Shown: piece after piece, positions 20,322 through 32,639 of the stretch
Layout of the letters: each line of letters begins with the position of its first letter
Position numbering within the stretch: the first letter of the stretch is position 1
NCBI RefSeq assembly: GCF_050947875.1
Contig: NC_134569.1
Coordinates: 16,655,631-16,719,630 of the forward strand
Direction: 5' to 3'
DNA length: 64,000 nucleotides
Origin: Dermacentor variabilis
Taxonomy: Eukaryota; Arthropoda; Arachnida; Ixodida; Ixodidae
Notes under the pieces: generated by a model
What the model was told of the DNA's origin: nothing
Databases searched by the model: none
Seen by the model: the letters and a program-made list of their open reading frames with translations, nothing else
Made by a program: the position numbers and the translations under genes

Positions 20322-23160
20322 CGAAAGCCACGGAATCGCCTCGTATCTGGCATGGAAGAGTGACCACCAAGGGCGGCATCAGCGCGCAGTGCTAGGCGTG
20401 GCCTCCGAGATGGCATCGGTGAAATCTCAGAGGCCACGACTAGCGCTCACTCTGTTTGGCGCAACGCTAAAAAGTGGAGTTTCGATGCCAGTTCCGAGGA
20501 ACCACTCCAGCGAGGTCGCTACATGGGTTGGCCACTTCTAATCTCCATAATTCCTGTCAAAAAAAATTTTTTTTATTATTCCGCGCTGTTAACCTTGGTC
20601 TCTGTCACCGTAGTCTGCACTAACCCAAATAAAAGCAGGCTTCTGTGCCTGAAGAGTTCAATAATCACAGGTAGCCAAAATTAAACCGCACGCCCCCGCT
20701 CAGCGTTCCTGGCTGCCCTTACGTATATTTTGTCAAATCTACATGGATATTCCTGTAATAATTGGCGGAAAGACGCCGATTATTACTGGAGCGGCCAAAC
20801 TTAGAATTTAAGATTTCAGATTTTAAGTGCCGCGACGTCATTATGACGTCATGGATTTCAAAGTATTATTCTTGCATTTGAGCCGCTCGAAGTCCTCGAA
20901 GCTTGCTTGCTTTGGAACGCAATTTGGTGCTTCTTTAGTGATAAACTATTCGCTACACAGGGGACTACGCCGTTGACAGCGGCGACGTTCACGGCGAACT
21001 GGCCCGATAACTGCCAAGGTGGCGCCGCGGCCTCCATTTTTTGCACGGCAGCAAAAGTGGCCAGTGTGGCCGCGAGCTCACGCAATGCGTCAGAACACAG
21101 GCGACTCGGCGTTCTTCCCTACGGGGGTCATTTATTCGCTCGTTCGTTGGCCAAAACACGGGGTCTGCAACGTCAACGCGCAGCTGACAGCCTAACAAAA
21201 GTGCCCAGGAAGACAGATAACAAAATAAGAAGTGGTAAATAATAACAGCCCCAGCGGAGACTGACATGTCGAGTTTGCGGAATGGATTTTTAGCCCCAAT
21301 TTACGGTCGACCTTTCATCTGTGCTCAAATCGCGAGCGACGGCGACATTTCGCGATGTATTTGCAGCGCGCGGGCTTCGCGTCGTCAGTGTTTCCGGGTT
21401 GATACGATAACGAAATAGCAACCTAAGCGATAAAAAGTGCCACAAGGTCCCTCCGCGCTAAAGAAGCCTATTTTTAGCCCGTTGGTTTTCGTTTTTTGCA
21501 CGAACCGACATGCCGGCATGCCGCCGTGAAACGCGACCGTTAACGCAACGAGAAGCATAAATCCAACGTTGTCATCCTTTGCGCGGAGTTTCGACTCTCC
21601 GCGCTTCGAGAAGTGACATCGGGAAACGAGATTCTCCCATTTTGAAAAGAATCCACGCAAACAAGTTTACCGGCAATGTTTCCAGACTCGACATAAAGAA
21701 AAAAATTAAAAAGGAATAAAGCAAACCACTTTGCTGTACGAAAAGGAGGAAGAAAAGGAACAGAACGAGAAATAAATCCGCTTGTATCTGCGAAGGGTAG
21801 CGGGTGACTAGCACACGAAAGTACCCGCACATCAAGCTGTGGAAAAATCCATACAAAGATTGTACGTTGGAAAACGCAAACACGAATGACTCTACATGAC
21901 AGAATGTTGTACAGCAAGTATTTTAAAAATTATTTTTGCATTTATGGGTTCAAAACAGCAGCAACAACAACCTGAGTAACTAATTTTAGCATTTCTAGCG
22001 CCAAAAAAAATAAATAAATAAATAAAGTCCTGCACCGCACTGTTTGCTTGTCACGCTTGAAGTTTCGGAGCTCGCCACGAGAGTACATATCGTGATAGAG
22101 GAGGAAACACTAAAATTAGCCCGAAAGAGGGAAGAGCTAGTTGTTGCACATGTTGGTCTATGAATGCAAGCGATCAGGGCTGACATCACTTAACCCACAA
22201 AGCCGAACGTGTCATTTTTTATACGAACTTGATGCTTAAGAACTTTGATTTAAGTGATGGAAACTCAATCTATAGCCCAGACCAGTATTCTTGACATCCT
22301 AGAAGGAGTTTTCCGTTGTGGATAGTTCAGCAAATCAATTCCTATACTAATTAATTTTACTCAATTACCAGTTCACTGGTTTCTTCGTACCAATATACTC
22401 TCCATGGCCAGAAATAAATGTGAACAAGGTATCTTGATTTTCTTTGGTGTGAAATAATTCGGGCTTAGTGGACGGAAATACGGACGAAGGCGGCGCGAAG
22501 CCCGGACTTGCAAACAAATCGCAATACGTCACCGTCGCTCGCGATGTGAGCACAGATGAAAGGTCGACCGCAAACTGGGACTTAAAAATCCATTCCGGCC
22601 ACGGCCGCATAACGCGAACGAAAATCTATGTTTGCCTACGGTAAACACGATCCATTATAGGAGGAGCACGAGCGCACTAATCCGACCCTGTCGTAACGAT
22701 ACTAGTAAACCGAAGTAAGGTAGCCGAGTTCGGCGCAGAGAGAAATGTGTGCGCTAGTAAAGCCACGCACTGTGGAGGTCCTCAAATCACACAATTTCAA
22801 GAATCGTGCAACATCAGCTCATCGGAACCGACATTTCCTTGCTTGTTGAGAATACGCGGTGACTGAAGGGCAGGCGAACATGCACACAAAAGTCCGGAAC
22901 ACGCCGCCGTCGTTGAAAGTGGGCTGAAACAAAACAACGTTGGTATAGATCCGCGTTTATGCCTTCGGATAGACACGTACAGATACCAGCAGCAGTGTAG
23001 AGGAAGACAAGTAAAAAAGTGCATACGCAAAGGGGGGTGGGAGGAGTTAGCGCGGTACAGCAGCTACTGCGCCATTTCACGAATGCGCAGTACGGGAACA
23101 AAAGAAAAAAAAATCAGTAAATATAATACTAGGCCGCCCAGCCGTGATCACAGCCTAGCA
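20319..23160. other. No recognisable gene; hairpin and CRE-like site inside
   Basis: Holds an imperfect hairpin at 20755-20786 (GTAATAATTGGCG against CGCCGATTATTAC), a consensus CRE octamer TGACGTCA at 20844-20851 with a second GACGTCAT 10 bases upstream, and AT-rich sequence. Frames at 20858-21267 and 21540-21917 show no recognisable domain. Confidence 0.45.
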
Positions 23161-24560
23161 TTATCGAACGGTCGTCGAAGCGGTCAAAGGCCAGCACAGC
23201 CGCAGTAACCACGTCTCAAACCACAGGTTACAACGCTGGCTGGCGGGCGCATGCAACAGAAACCGGCCGAGCGCAGACGATTTTCTGCGGCAGCCGGTAC
23301 GGAGAGGAGCGGGTAGGCTTAACTCACCTTTGGGTCCCTGCGCTGCCGACGAAGCTTTATTCTCCGGCGATATCCTCTGATCGGGCGACTGTCTGCTTTT
23401 CATTCGGACACTGTCATGCGCCCAGCACACTGGAGGCGAGGGAGACGCCCTCCTGGCAACGTTCCTCTGTGTCGGGCTGCCCTGTCGCATCAACGCTAGC
23501 GGCAGCGTAGGGCGAACCGGCTTGCTCGACGCGGCAGCCACGGAGCTGGGCGATAGCCGGATCCGCTGCGGAGGGATCGCCGACATTTGCACCGCAACAC
23601 GGTTCACAGCTTGAGCTACGGCCCTTATCGACAAAATACTGGCGGCGAGAGAATAACCTTCGTCCTTTCAGCGTCCGACAATATCGTCCGCTGTGCGAGT
23701 CGCCGGCCGGCGGTTGGCTTGACGCGAGTGTTGTTTACAGCGCCGATCACCAGGACCTACGACAACACTCAGTCGGCAGACAAATAAACAGCCTTCGAAA
23801 CAAGTTCAGCGAAGAGCCGGGCACAAGAAAACCTAATCGACGATGAACCAAATCAAAACGCACCGAAAGAAACAACACAAAGCAGACGGCAGCGAGAAAC
23901 ACACAGCACACGCAGGTCCCTGCCCGTGCCGTCTGTCAAACAAAACAAAAAAATAGCAATTCTCGCTCCCAGCCGGCAGCGCTGCGGCTTCGTGCACGCT
24001 GCCAACGAGAGCACGGATCACGTGATATGTGCACGTGACCCGGAGGCGCGTTCGCTGTTGGTCGTCCGTTCGCGCTGTTTATCAATGAAGAGGTGGGGCT
24101 TACGCACACTACGTCACAGGCGCGCGCGCGCGTTCCCGTAGTAGCAGCAGTAGCAGAGTCGACGCTCCCGCCACTCTGTTCCTCGCGCATGTGCCCGTAT
24201 TGCCCCAGTCAGCCCAGTAAACTACCATCACGTGGCAGCGGTCTAAGCCGCGCCGGCCGTTGTGTCCGCTGAACCACGGCCGGGCTCGACTGGCGCCGTC
24301 GCTGAACATAGCGGTTCCACAATAGCGCTGCTGTGGCACTACCAATGATTTTCCGTTCCCAGTTACTCGACGATTTCGTCCCTAGGCTTCCTTGTCGGCG
24401 CGAAGACGCGCGCGTAGCAGACGAATACCGCGTACCCAGCACACAGCGCGTGTGCGTCGGTGCATGCGACGCTCCCACTCGCACAATCTGTAACGATCGG
24501 GCCACCGCGCAGTGGCTCGAACGTTCCTCGCCGCAGGAATGCCTACTATGTATCGTATGA
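23160..24560. promoter_or_regulatory. CpG-rich block, candidate promoter region
   Basis: CpG density is clearly above that of the flanking AT-rich sequence and the block surrounds the candidate first exon at 23328-23586. No TATA box stands out upstream of the exon on the minus strand. That it is a promoter is inference from composition and the splice donor. Confidence 0.3.
23328..23586 (-). CDS. Candidate first coding exon of an unknown host gene
   Basis: Read on the minus strand, an ATG at 23586-23584 opens 86 codons plus one base and then meets AAG|GTGAGT (junction 23328/23327), a perfect match to the 5' splice-site consensus. The frame is open further upstream to about 23667, but no earlier ATG exists in it. 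The product (MSAIPPQRIRLSPSSV...) is rich in Ser, Pro, Arg and Gln, looks disordered, and has no signal peptide or domain I recognise. The exon lies in a CpG-dense block (23160-24560), as a promoter-proximal exon of a broadly expressed gene would. The next exon would lie at lower coordinates; none was identified, so the gene may run out of what can be recognised here. It could still be a chance frame. Confidence 0.35.
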
Positions 24561-24766
24561 CAAGTCACGTGGCTAATGAGACAAGCACGAAGGTCTCTCT
24601 TCAATTTCCATTAGCGATTCCCTCGGGGCTGCACAACGTTTATTGTAGTCACTCTTAGAGTTTGCGCTTTGTGTCTGTTTCTCTTTTTTGTACTGTAGAA
24701 AGTACGCTGAGAAATTCGTAGTCGAGTGGGGTACAGGTGATGTTTGTGTGCCTATAAGCAGGTGTA

Positions 24767-24789
24767 ATATATATATATATATATATATT
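24767..24789. repeat. (TA)n microsatellite
   Basis: Eleven TA units. A poly-C tract (about 24892-24917) follows 100 bases later. Confidence 0.9.
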
Positions 24790-24924
24790 GTTAAATCGGC
24801 AGACACTTAAGACTGTTTACGGGTGGGAATGCGAAAACATTATGGTCCCTTTAGTGAAATGCATTTTTCCGCGCACTCCTCGCCCGCGCAAGCCCCCCCC
24901 CTCCCCCCCCCCCCCCCCGCCTGC

Positions 24925-25290
24925 GTTCTAACTGCGCCTCGGTAAATCGAAACGCGCCAATCGTTTCAACGCGTTCGCCTGCCCGGGAGGAGTGACGTGC
25001 GCAATGGCGCTCGCACTAGGCACACCCAGAACCATGGAGCCGCCATGGCGTCGGGGAAGCGCTCTCATCTCCCTGCCAGACCAAAATTTAGCAAATTTTC
25101 TTTTCAAAGGCATTAATTTACTTCATTTACAGGGACCTCCCTTCGAAATGTCTCAATCCGAGTAGAGTGTGGTGCGTTTTTTACTGTTTCCACTGTCGGT
25201 TATTTTTCCTCCCATCTTTTGGTCACGGCGATGCCGACGGATCTTCGCGTAATGGGGCGCGTAATGTTTTTGCATTGATACGGGTGCGCG
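24925..25290 (+). repeat. SINE-type repeat, second family, copy 1
   Basis: Shares with 45598-45815 the segment AAATTTTCTTTTCAAAGGCA plus TTTACTTCATTTACAGG (25091-25133) and the end GACGGATCTTCGCGTAATGG followed by a TAATG-TTTTTGCATT stretch (25236-25277). The B box seen in the other copy (GGTTCGATTCC) is not present here, so the head is lost or replaced. Confidence 0.55.
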
Positions 25291-25915
25291 AATGTTCGAA
25301 ACTCTCGAAAAAGAAAAAAAACAAGTAGAACACTATCCTAATCGATTCTATCTTCGAATGGAATCGTGTAGGACAGTATTCAACGTGTCATCCAAGAGTT
25401 ATTCGGTTCGGTCTTCAAATCGAATAGTCCCTATTCGCAAATGCCAATATTTTTCGAAATGTTTTAAATATTTAGAAGCGTCAACTGTGCGCAAAAAAAA
25501 AAATTGTAGCAGAAGTACGACAAATTTCATTCCCGAAGGCATAGCATAGTATGGCACAAAACATGAGTACTTGCGTAGTGGAGGAGCAGGCCACGTTGCT
25601 CACGGAGTCAGAGTTTGCCTGCTATCATAGAATTTCATATTACTTATTTAAAAGCTCTATGCCTGCTAAAGAACAATCATTCGCGCTCTCCGAAAAGGCA
25701 TGTGTACATGAACATTTGTTCCTTGTGTTCCACATGTGCTTTTAATGAACGACGCTTCATAACGTGCAATGTGATGACAGGCACATGCTAAATTTATGAA
25801 TACTAGGACGCGAACATTGTTTTACACTAGTTGTGAAAACGGCTGTTCGTTATTTGAAAACTATTATAACGGTATTCGATTTGCTTCTGGCATTATTCGA
25901 TTCTTTAGTTATTTT
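25291..25915. repeat. Possible non-autonomous DNA element with ATTCGA-rich ends
   Basis: Short motifs of the type ATTCGATT/AATCGAAT crowd both sides: ATCGATTC, TTCGAATGGAATC and AATCGAATAG at 25339-25430, and ATTCGATTTG and ATTCGATTC at 25873-25910, in opposite orientation. Such subterminal clusters occur in hAT-like elements, but I cannot define termini or a target duplication. A frame at 25551-25745 has no recognised domain. Confidence 0.3.
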
Positions 25916-26559
25916 TAAAGGGGGCTATCGCTATGAATGTACTGTCTCGTTCTAGGGCGTCTCTAGTCGCGACTACAGCAAGCCGTACGGGTAAGCTGGT
26001 GAACAGCGCTATCACATCCAGCGGGCATTGATCGTCCTTTGTTGTCAGCCCGATGAAGGCCTCCGCGTTGCGTACGTGAATCGATATATCTTCCCGGTTG
26101 GCCGTGAAATAATCCGATGCCGGCGATTGGACAGAGATCGCACTCCTGAACTTGAGAAGCCTACTACTGCCTCAAAAAATTACTACAGATTCGCATTCCC
26201 CTAACATTTAACTCATATACGTTGGGGAAAACACCGTTCATTAGATGAAAACAGAACTTCTGCAATGTGAAAAGATGCTTTCAATTGACCTCGAAGTTTC
26301 CCTTGGGAATTACCTCGTTCCATCAAAACGCGTGAAGCCGCATTTTAGGTAAATGGCAGTCTGAAAATGCCCGTTTACTTTGCGCCTTGTATATGTCAAT
26401 GGCAACCGCCATCAGGCCTTACAACGAAACTTCGTGAATAGCTTTATTGTTTATGTGTGTACCTGGTGGATGTATGTGCCGTTTGTGTGCTTATGTGATC
26501 ACTGTAGGTGCTGTAATTGTCACCTACCAAAAGTGTTATTGTGTCTGGCGATCAGCCAG
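25916..26559. other. No recognisable gene
   Basis: Unique-looking sequence of average composition. No motif seen. Confidence 0.4.
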
Positions 26560-26561
26560 AT

Positions 26562-26596
<35 letters not shown>

Positions 26597-28215
26597 CACA
26601 CATACCTCACAGGCTCCAACTGGAGTATTGCGTGATGGGGGTAAGATAAACAATATGTAGCGAAAACAGGAGAACATAGCTAACAACAAATCAAGCAATT
26701 GAAAAAATTGAAAGGATAGACGCCGTTTAACATCACGCAAACGAAGAACAACAAAAACACTCTGGACGATCAGAAACGCGCATGGCTCATCGAACTCCTG
26801 GCAAAGAATTGCAAACGCATGTACATCTATAAACTGCTTGCAAGGAGCTAGAATGACGACAGTCAAGTCACATGGTACAAATGAAACAACGTGTGCGCAT
26901 AACTTCGGAATCATTTTTTTTTTCTTTATGCTTCTCTAAATGATCCCAGATTATTAAATTCAACAATGTGGCTTGGAAGATCGTCCCAAGCTGCTATTGC
27001 CAGAGGTAATGCAGATTCGTTAAATGCATTTGTGTGGCCAAATACACGTGTGAAACTGTGTGCATTATATAAGCGGCGAGATGTGCGAAATGGGCGGGAA
27101 AGGGGTAATGTAGTTGCATGTAAACTGTGAGTGATTTTGTGCAGTAAGGAAAGCAGAGCTATCGTCCTTCTAGATTCATGAGATGGGATGTCATAGTGAT
27201 TTCTTTATAACAGTAACGCTAGAATGCCTACTGTAATCTTTTGCGATGAAACGTGAGGGACGGTTTTGGACAGACTCGAGAGAATTTATTAAATATTCCT
27301 GATGTGGCGACCACATGGCGGAAGCGAATTCGAGCTGAGTACGAACAAAGGTTCTGTACGCTATTTCACGAGTGGCTGAGGGGGTTTCATGTAGGTTTCG
27401 TTTCAGGTAACCAAGTGTGATGCTTTTGCTGCAACATGTTTCATATGCGCCTTCCATGATAAGTTTGTTATAATATGGATGCCGAGAAATTTGTACAAGA
27501 GGGTGACAGTGACAGCACTGTTATTAAACGAGTAAGTGTAAAGAGAGTTAGTTTTCGTTTGGCTGATGGTCATTAATTTGCATTTTTCTGTATTTAGTAA
27601 CATTTGCCATAGCGTGCACCAGTTTGTAATTTTATCTAGATCTTCTTGAAGAGCGATGTTGTCGTCGGGTGCCTTAATTTGTCGATAAGCTACGCAATCG
27701 TCGGCAAATAATCTGATTGCTGATGTTATGTTGGATGGCAAATCATTTATATAGATGAGAAACAACAGCGGACCCAGCACGCTACCTTGAGGTACACCAG
27801 ATGACACATCGGCCAAGGAATATTAATGATTGTCAGTAAACGTAAACTGTTTCCGGGATGTGAGGAAGTTCCTTATACGTGATATTGTAAGGCTGTCTAA
27901 ATGTAATTATGATAATTTGGCTATCAATCTAAAGTGGGGAACGCGATCAAAGGCTTTGGAAAAGTCAATAAAGATACTATCAATCTGGAAACCATTGTTT
28001 ATGTATGTGAATAGCTCATTAGTGAATTCGATTAGTTGAGTCTCACAGCGAAGTCCTTTCCTAAAACCGTGTTGTTTTGGGTAGAAGAAATTGTTAGCAT
28101 ATAAGTGCTGCACAATATTAGATGCTATGACATGCTCTAGTAATTTACATGGAATGTTTGTTAATGATATAGGTCGGTAATTACTTATCTTGCTTTTATC
28201 ACCAGACTTAACGTT
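26560..28215 (-). mobile_element. 5'-truncated CR1/L2-like LINE, minus strand
   Basis: The (TTTA)n at 26560-26597 is the tail read backwards. On the minus strand the element runs from the fingers of reverse transcriptase (near 28210) through motifs A, B and C and the C-terminal domain to a 3' UTR. The 5' part is absent; the left-hand end of homology in the protein lies at a SGDKSKISNYRPISLT-like block. No insertion inside it was found. Frames are broken in at least three places. Confidence 0.85.
26930..28205 (-). pseudogene. Reverse transcriptase fragment of the minus-strand LINE
   Basis: Blocks in order on the minus strand: NYRPISLTNIPCKLLEHVIA (rc of about 28115-28180), KQHGFRKGLRCETQLIEF and motif A FIDFSKAFDRVPH (27907-28113), motif B SGVPQGSVLGPLLFLIYIND and motif C LFADDCVAY with both aspartates (27403-27816), then SWKAHMKHV and, in another frame, WSPHQEYLINSLESVQNR (27191-27457). 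A C-terminal block with LPLAIAAWDDLP follows near 26960-27010. All catalytic residues survive; frameshifts and 5' truncation make it a pseudogene. It is close in type to the LINEs at 9771 and 61836. Confidence 0.85.
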
Positions 28216-28864
28216 TACAGCAGTTCACTAAAGTGTGAATCTCTTGAACTGGCAATAAGTCTCACAGCGAAGTAGACCACGAGGGTGAAACGCACGATTT
28301 GGCTCCACTGTAAGTATATCGTATACCTTGCCGATAAATCGAAATCAACTGAATAGTTACCCAGAAACAAAAAAGGAAAGAAAGAAATATCGATGTTTCT
28401 TTTCATGCCAAAAAGGTAAGATCAAACCATTAAAAATAAATGTCGCAAGATTTAGCGTACTAAATATAATCATTGCAATAAACCGAAAGCTGTACATAAT
28501 TTAAAGAAAGGACGAAGAAAATTGCTCCGCATCTTTGGGAAGCAGAATCTGAGAACACTGTGAATTTCCTATTATCTTACTGCGCGGTTCTCCCCCCCCC
28601 CCCACCTTTACCCATCCCCTTCCTTGTTACAGCCACACAGCGTAACATTGTAGCTTCCAGATGGCTTCGATATCAGCACACTGAGTGTATTCCACCCAGT
28701 GGTGCACTAGATCGACAAATCTATAGAATTGCACGGTGTTGACCTACGCTACTAACCGACTGACGTGTTCGACAGAAACATATCTACAAAAGCTATATTG
28801 AAACGACTATCAAGGGGGAAAAGAAATAATGAATAATAGAATTAAAAACTATATAAAAAAAGAT
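28216..28864. other. No recognisable gene
   Basis: AT-rich sequence with a poly-C tract at about 28591-28602 and A-rich runs leading to the tRNA gene. Nothing else seen. Confidence 0.45.
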
Positions 28865-28874
28865 AAAAAAAAAA
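28865..28874 (-). terminator. RNA polymerase III terminator of tRNA-Lys
   Basis: A run of ten T on the minus strand starting immediately after the discriminator base, with a second T-run 4 bases further on. Confidence 0.85.
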
Positions 28875-28947
28875 CGCCCGAACGGGGGCTCGAACCCCGG
28901 ACCGTTAGGTTAAAAGCCTAACGCTCTACCGACTGAGCTATCCGGGC
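28875..28947 (-). tRNA. tRNA-Lys: tRNA-Lys (anticodon TTT)
   Basis: On the minus strand 73 bases fold into a complete cloverleaf: acceptor GCCCGGA with TTCGGGC and discriminator G, D-arm with the A box TAGCTCAGTCGG, anticodon arm TTAGG-CTTTTAA-CCTAA with anticodon TTT, and a T-arm with the B box GGTTCGAGCCC. The first 25 bases match the eukaryotic cytosolic tRNA-Lys(UUU) as I know it. A T-run on the minus strand (28865-28874) directly downstream serves as a pol III terminator. No intron. It stands alone, without other tRNA genes nearby. Confidence 0.96.
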
Positions 28948-30027
<1,080 letters not shown>

Positions 30028-30216
30028 TAAACCTGTGTCGCCACCTGTCGCCATCTGCAGAAAACAGCTTTTCAGGCAAGGCAGTCGCCTGTAACAGGAG
30101 CAGGCAACACGATAGAGTTTCATACAATAATAATATTGTAGGAAACTCTACGGGCAACACGCGACAGCCCTCACTAAAACTCTGCTATCTACACATGACA
30201 GCAGGTGGCGACACAA
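30028..30216. repeat. Long imperfect palindrome (foldback element)
   Basis: The two halves are inverted repeats of about 90 bases around a 4-base centre (30130-30133). The core is TAGAGTTTCATACAATA (30113-30129) against TATTGTAGGAAACTCTA (30134-30150), one mismatch. At the outer ends TGTGTCGCCACCTG (from 30033) pairs with CAGGTGGCGACACA (about 30202-30215). Between these the pairing has gaps. No coding capacity; a non-autonomous hairpin transposon is the likely origin. Confidence 0.6.
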
Positions 30217-31370
30217 CTTTGTACCAGGGCCGGCTTTTCAGACTGCTGAAAACTGCTGCTGAAAACCACCGCATCTGCCGAGGGCGGTATGCAATGCTTT
30301 ATTGCTTTAGAGTAATGGGAGTAATGATACTTTTAACAGCACACCGCTGCAAGTCCTATTGCAGTTTCTTTTTCCTTTTGTCGCTCCTCTTATTCACGCT
30401 GCTTCTCGGGAGTCGGGGACTGCGTTGCATACCCATAGCGGTGTTATCGTACAATAACAATTAAATCAATTGCTAGACTGGTCCTTTCATATACGAAAGG
30501 CCAGTGACGTCACCCCCAAGTCGCAAGCTGCCGTCGCCGCGGCGGCTTTCGCAACAGTAATCTTTACGGGTATGCGGTGAGCGCTACGTGTTTCGGATTG
30601 TTATCAGGAGCGCATTATTGCCAATTATGTGCCTCGGACGCTCCTTTTCTGCTTATTCTTTAATGAAACGAATGCTGTATGCGTGATACCAAAGAGTGTA
30701 TGCACTTTTCGCTTGACTTTGCTAAGTGCTTGAAGCCTCTGCCTTACGGGAGTACGAGCCACTGCTCCTGCCGTGTACTGTGGCCGAGATCGGCCCACAT
30801 TTTTGCTAACGGACGCGGACACAAAAAATGCCGACTACCAAGAGGCTATAACAGCTCCGCTGTCAAAATTGCTCGATGAATCGCCAGTATGATCACTAAT
30901 TTAAAAATAAAGCACGAACTGTTCATTAATTATTTTCGGGGGCGTGTTGCAGTTGGGGAAATGAAGTCAGCCACCACTTTAAGCGTAACGTCCTGCTAGA
31001 AACTCTGCCTTTCACCATTTTCGACAGATAAGTACTCGAAATCTGCGGCGGAATGCAGTGCCGTACCAGTTAATTAACATGTTTCCGGGCTGTGGCCCTG
31101 GCTCACAGAAAGCAACAAAGACGACTCGTTCAATTTTTGCTTGTGATGTCTTTCACGCAGTCTGCTTCTCATTCGTCACGCGGCAACAAGTACAGTTTTA
31201 CTGTGCTTGTTGCATCGTTCTACTGAGAGCATCGTTTTACTGAAGACTAGAAAGAAAAGTGAGGAGAGGGAGTGTTGCCGTTTTTCGTATCGCACGCCCT
31301 CTTTTTGTCCCCTTGCTTAAACAGCCTCCTATACGAGGCTATGCTCTTTCACACACGCATTATATATATA
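30217..31370. other. No recognisable gene
   Basis: Mixed sequence with a CpG-rich patch at 30500-30560. Short frames on both strands without motifs. Confidence 0.4.
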
Positions 31371-31496
<126 letters not shown>

Positions 31497-31648
31497 CTTA
31501 CCTGCTAAATTGCTGGCTCAACTCCGCTCCAATTTCGCGAATAGGCGTAGCATTTGACATGAATTGAATATATTTAACTGTTTTCAACGAAAAATTCGAT
31601 GTTTCCGTCGACTGAAACGACGCCACCACTTATGATGCTGCAAGTAAC

Positions 31649-31684
31649 GGATGGATGGATGGATGGATGGATGGATGGATGGAT
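31649..31684. repeat. (GGAT)n microsatellite, possibly a LINE tail
   Basis: Nine GGAT units followed by ACTATGAGCG. In ticks I recall a LINE 3' end of the form CGCTCATAG(CATCCATCC)n, which would put a minus-strand element to the right of this tract; no coding part of it is recognised. Confidence 0.6.
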
Positions 31685-32365
31685 ACTATGAGCGTTGGAA
31701 GGCCGGGCATGCGTCATTTAAGCATGTGTTGTTGTAAGGCCGAGAATGACTGACAGCAGTGACCAATTGTGACCCGTTAGAAGGGACGGGCTAAATCGGG
31801 TAAATGACCCGGCTATGGCTCTTCACAGGTCAACCAAGCTCAAAACTTGTTGCCAGGCACTGAATCCTCGGCTTCGGCGGCGCAAAAGACAGGGCATATC
31901 AGTTTCGTATCACTCTGAAAGGACTTCTCCGATGCCAGAGGCAGGCAGACGCGGCCGTAAGCTGTTGGGTATACTTCCATGCACACGCGACTCATGAATT
32001 CCCGGTAAGCGCTGAAAGGTTCTTCTTTTTTTTTCCACACTTGTTTTAAGTGCTGTTCAACTTCGCCGAAAATATATCGTGTACCTAGCCGCGTTCATGA
32101 CCGCATGCTTACGGAAGATTCCGAAACCACGATGTAAGAGAACCATTAAGAAATACTATGCTGTGTCACCTCTCGCGATTAACAAAACCCGTATACCACG
32201 GATAGTTCAAGCATGTTTTCAGGCATGTAGGATCCCCTCGGCTCGAACTCTCCGACATAATATTAAGGTGGCCTGCTAACCTGCAGGGTTATCTGACTGA
32301 GCTAGCTTGGATGCTCTGTTGCGATACTCCGAAATTCGAATCCTTGCGGTGTTTTTTTTTTTTTT
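31685..32365. other. No recognisable gene; weak tRNA-like patch at 32280-32360
   Basis: ATTCGAATCC (32334-32343) looks like a B box and is followed by a T-run (32351-32367), as after a pol III gene, but no A box or stems fit. Nothing else supported. Confidence 0.3.
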
Positions 32366-32639
32366 TAATCTGAAGGTGGGAAGCTCGAACTGACCTTCTC
32401 CAGTACTCTACATCTCCACGCTTGGAGTGGCGCCTGACACCGGCAAAAATGCCGAGCGCAAATGCGGCTATACTGATCCAAGTACAACCAAATTAGGAAG
32501 ACCCAGTAAGCTTGAACAAATGCACTCCCTCACCAGAACAGGAACTGGCCTACCTGGTGCAGTGTTAGGCCACTCCCTCCCAAATGACTCATTCGATTAA
32601 CCAATGGCCCTCAGTCCCCACCAGCTGCGGAGCGCCTGA

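Noticed and set aside
30103..30161. GGCAACACG on both sides of the 30.1 kb core as a 9-base target duplication
   Set aside because: The inverted repeat extends well beyond these positions on both sides, so they lie inside the palindromic element rather than at its border.
32280..32367. tRNA gene with a T-run terminator
   Set aside because: Only a B-box-like string and the T-run are present. No acceptor, D or anticodon stem can be formed.
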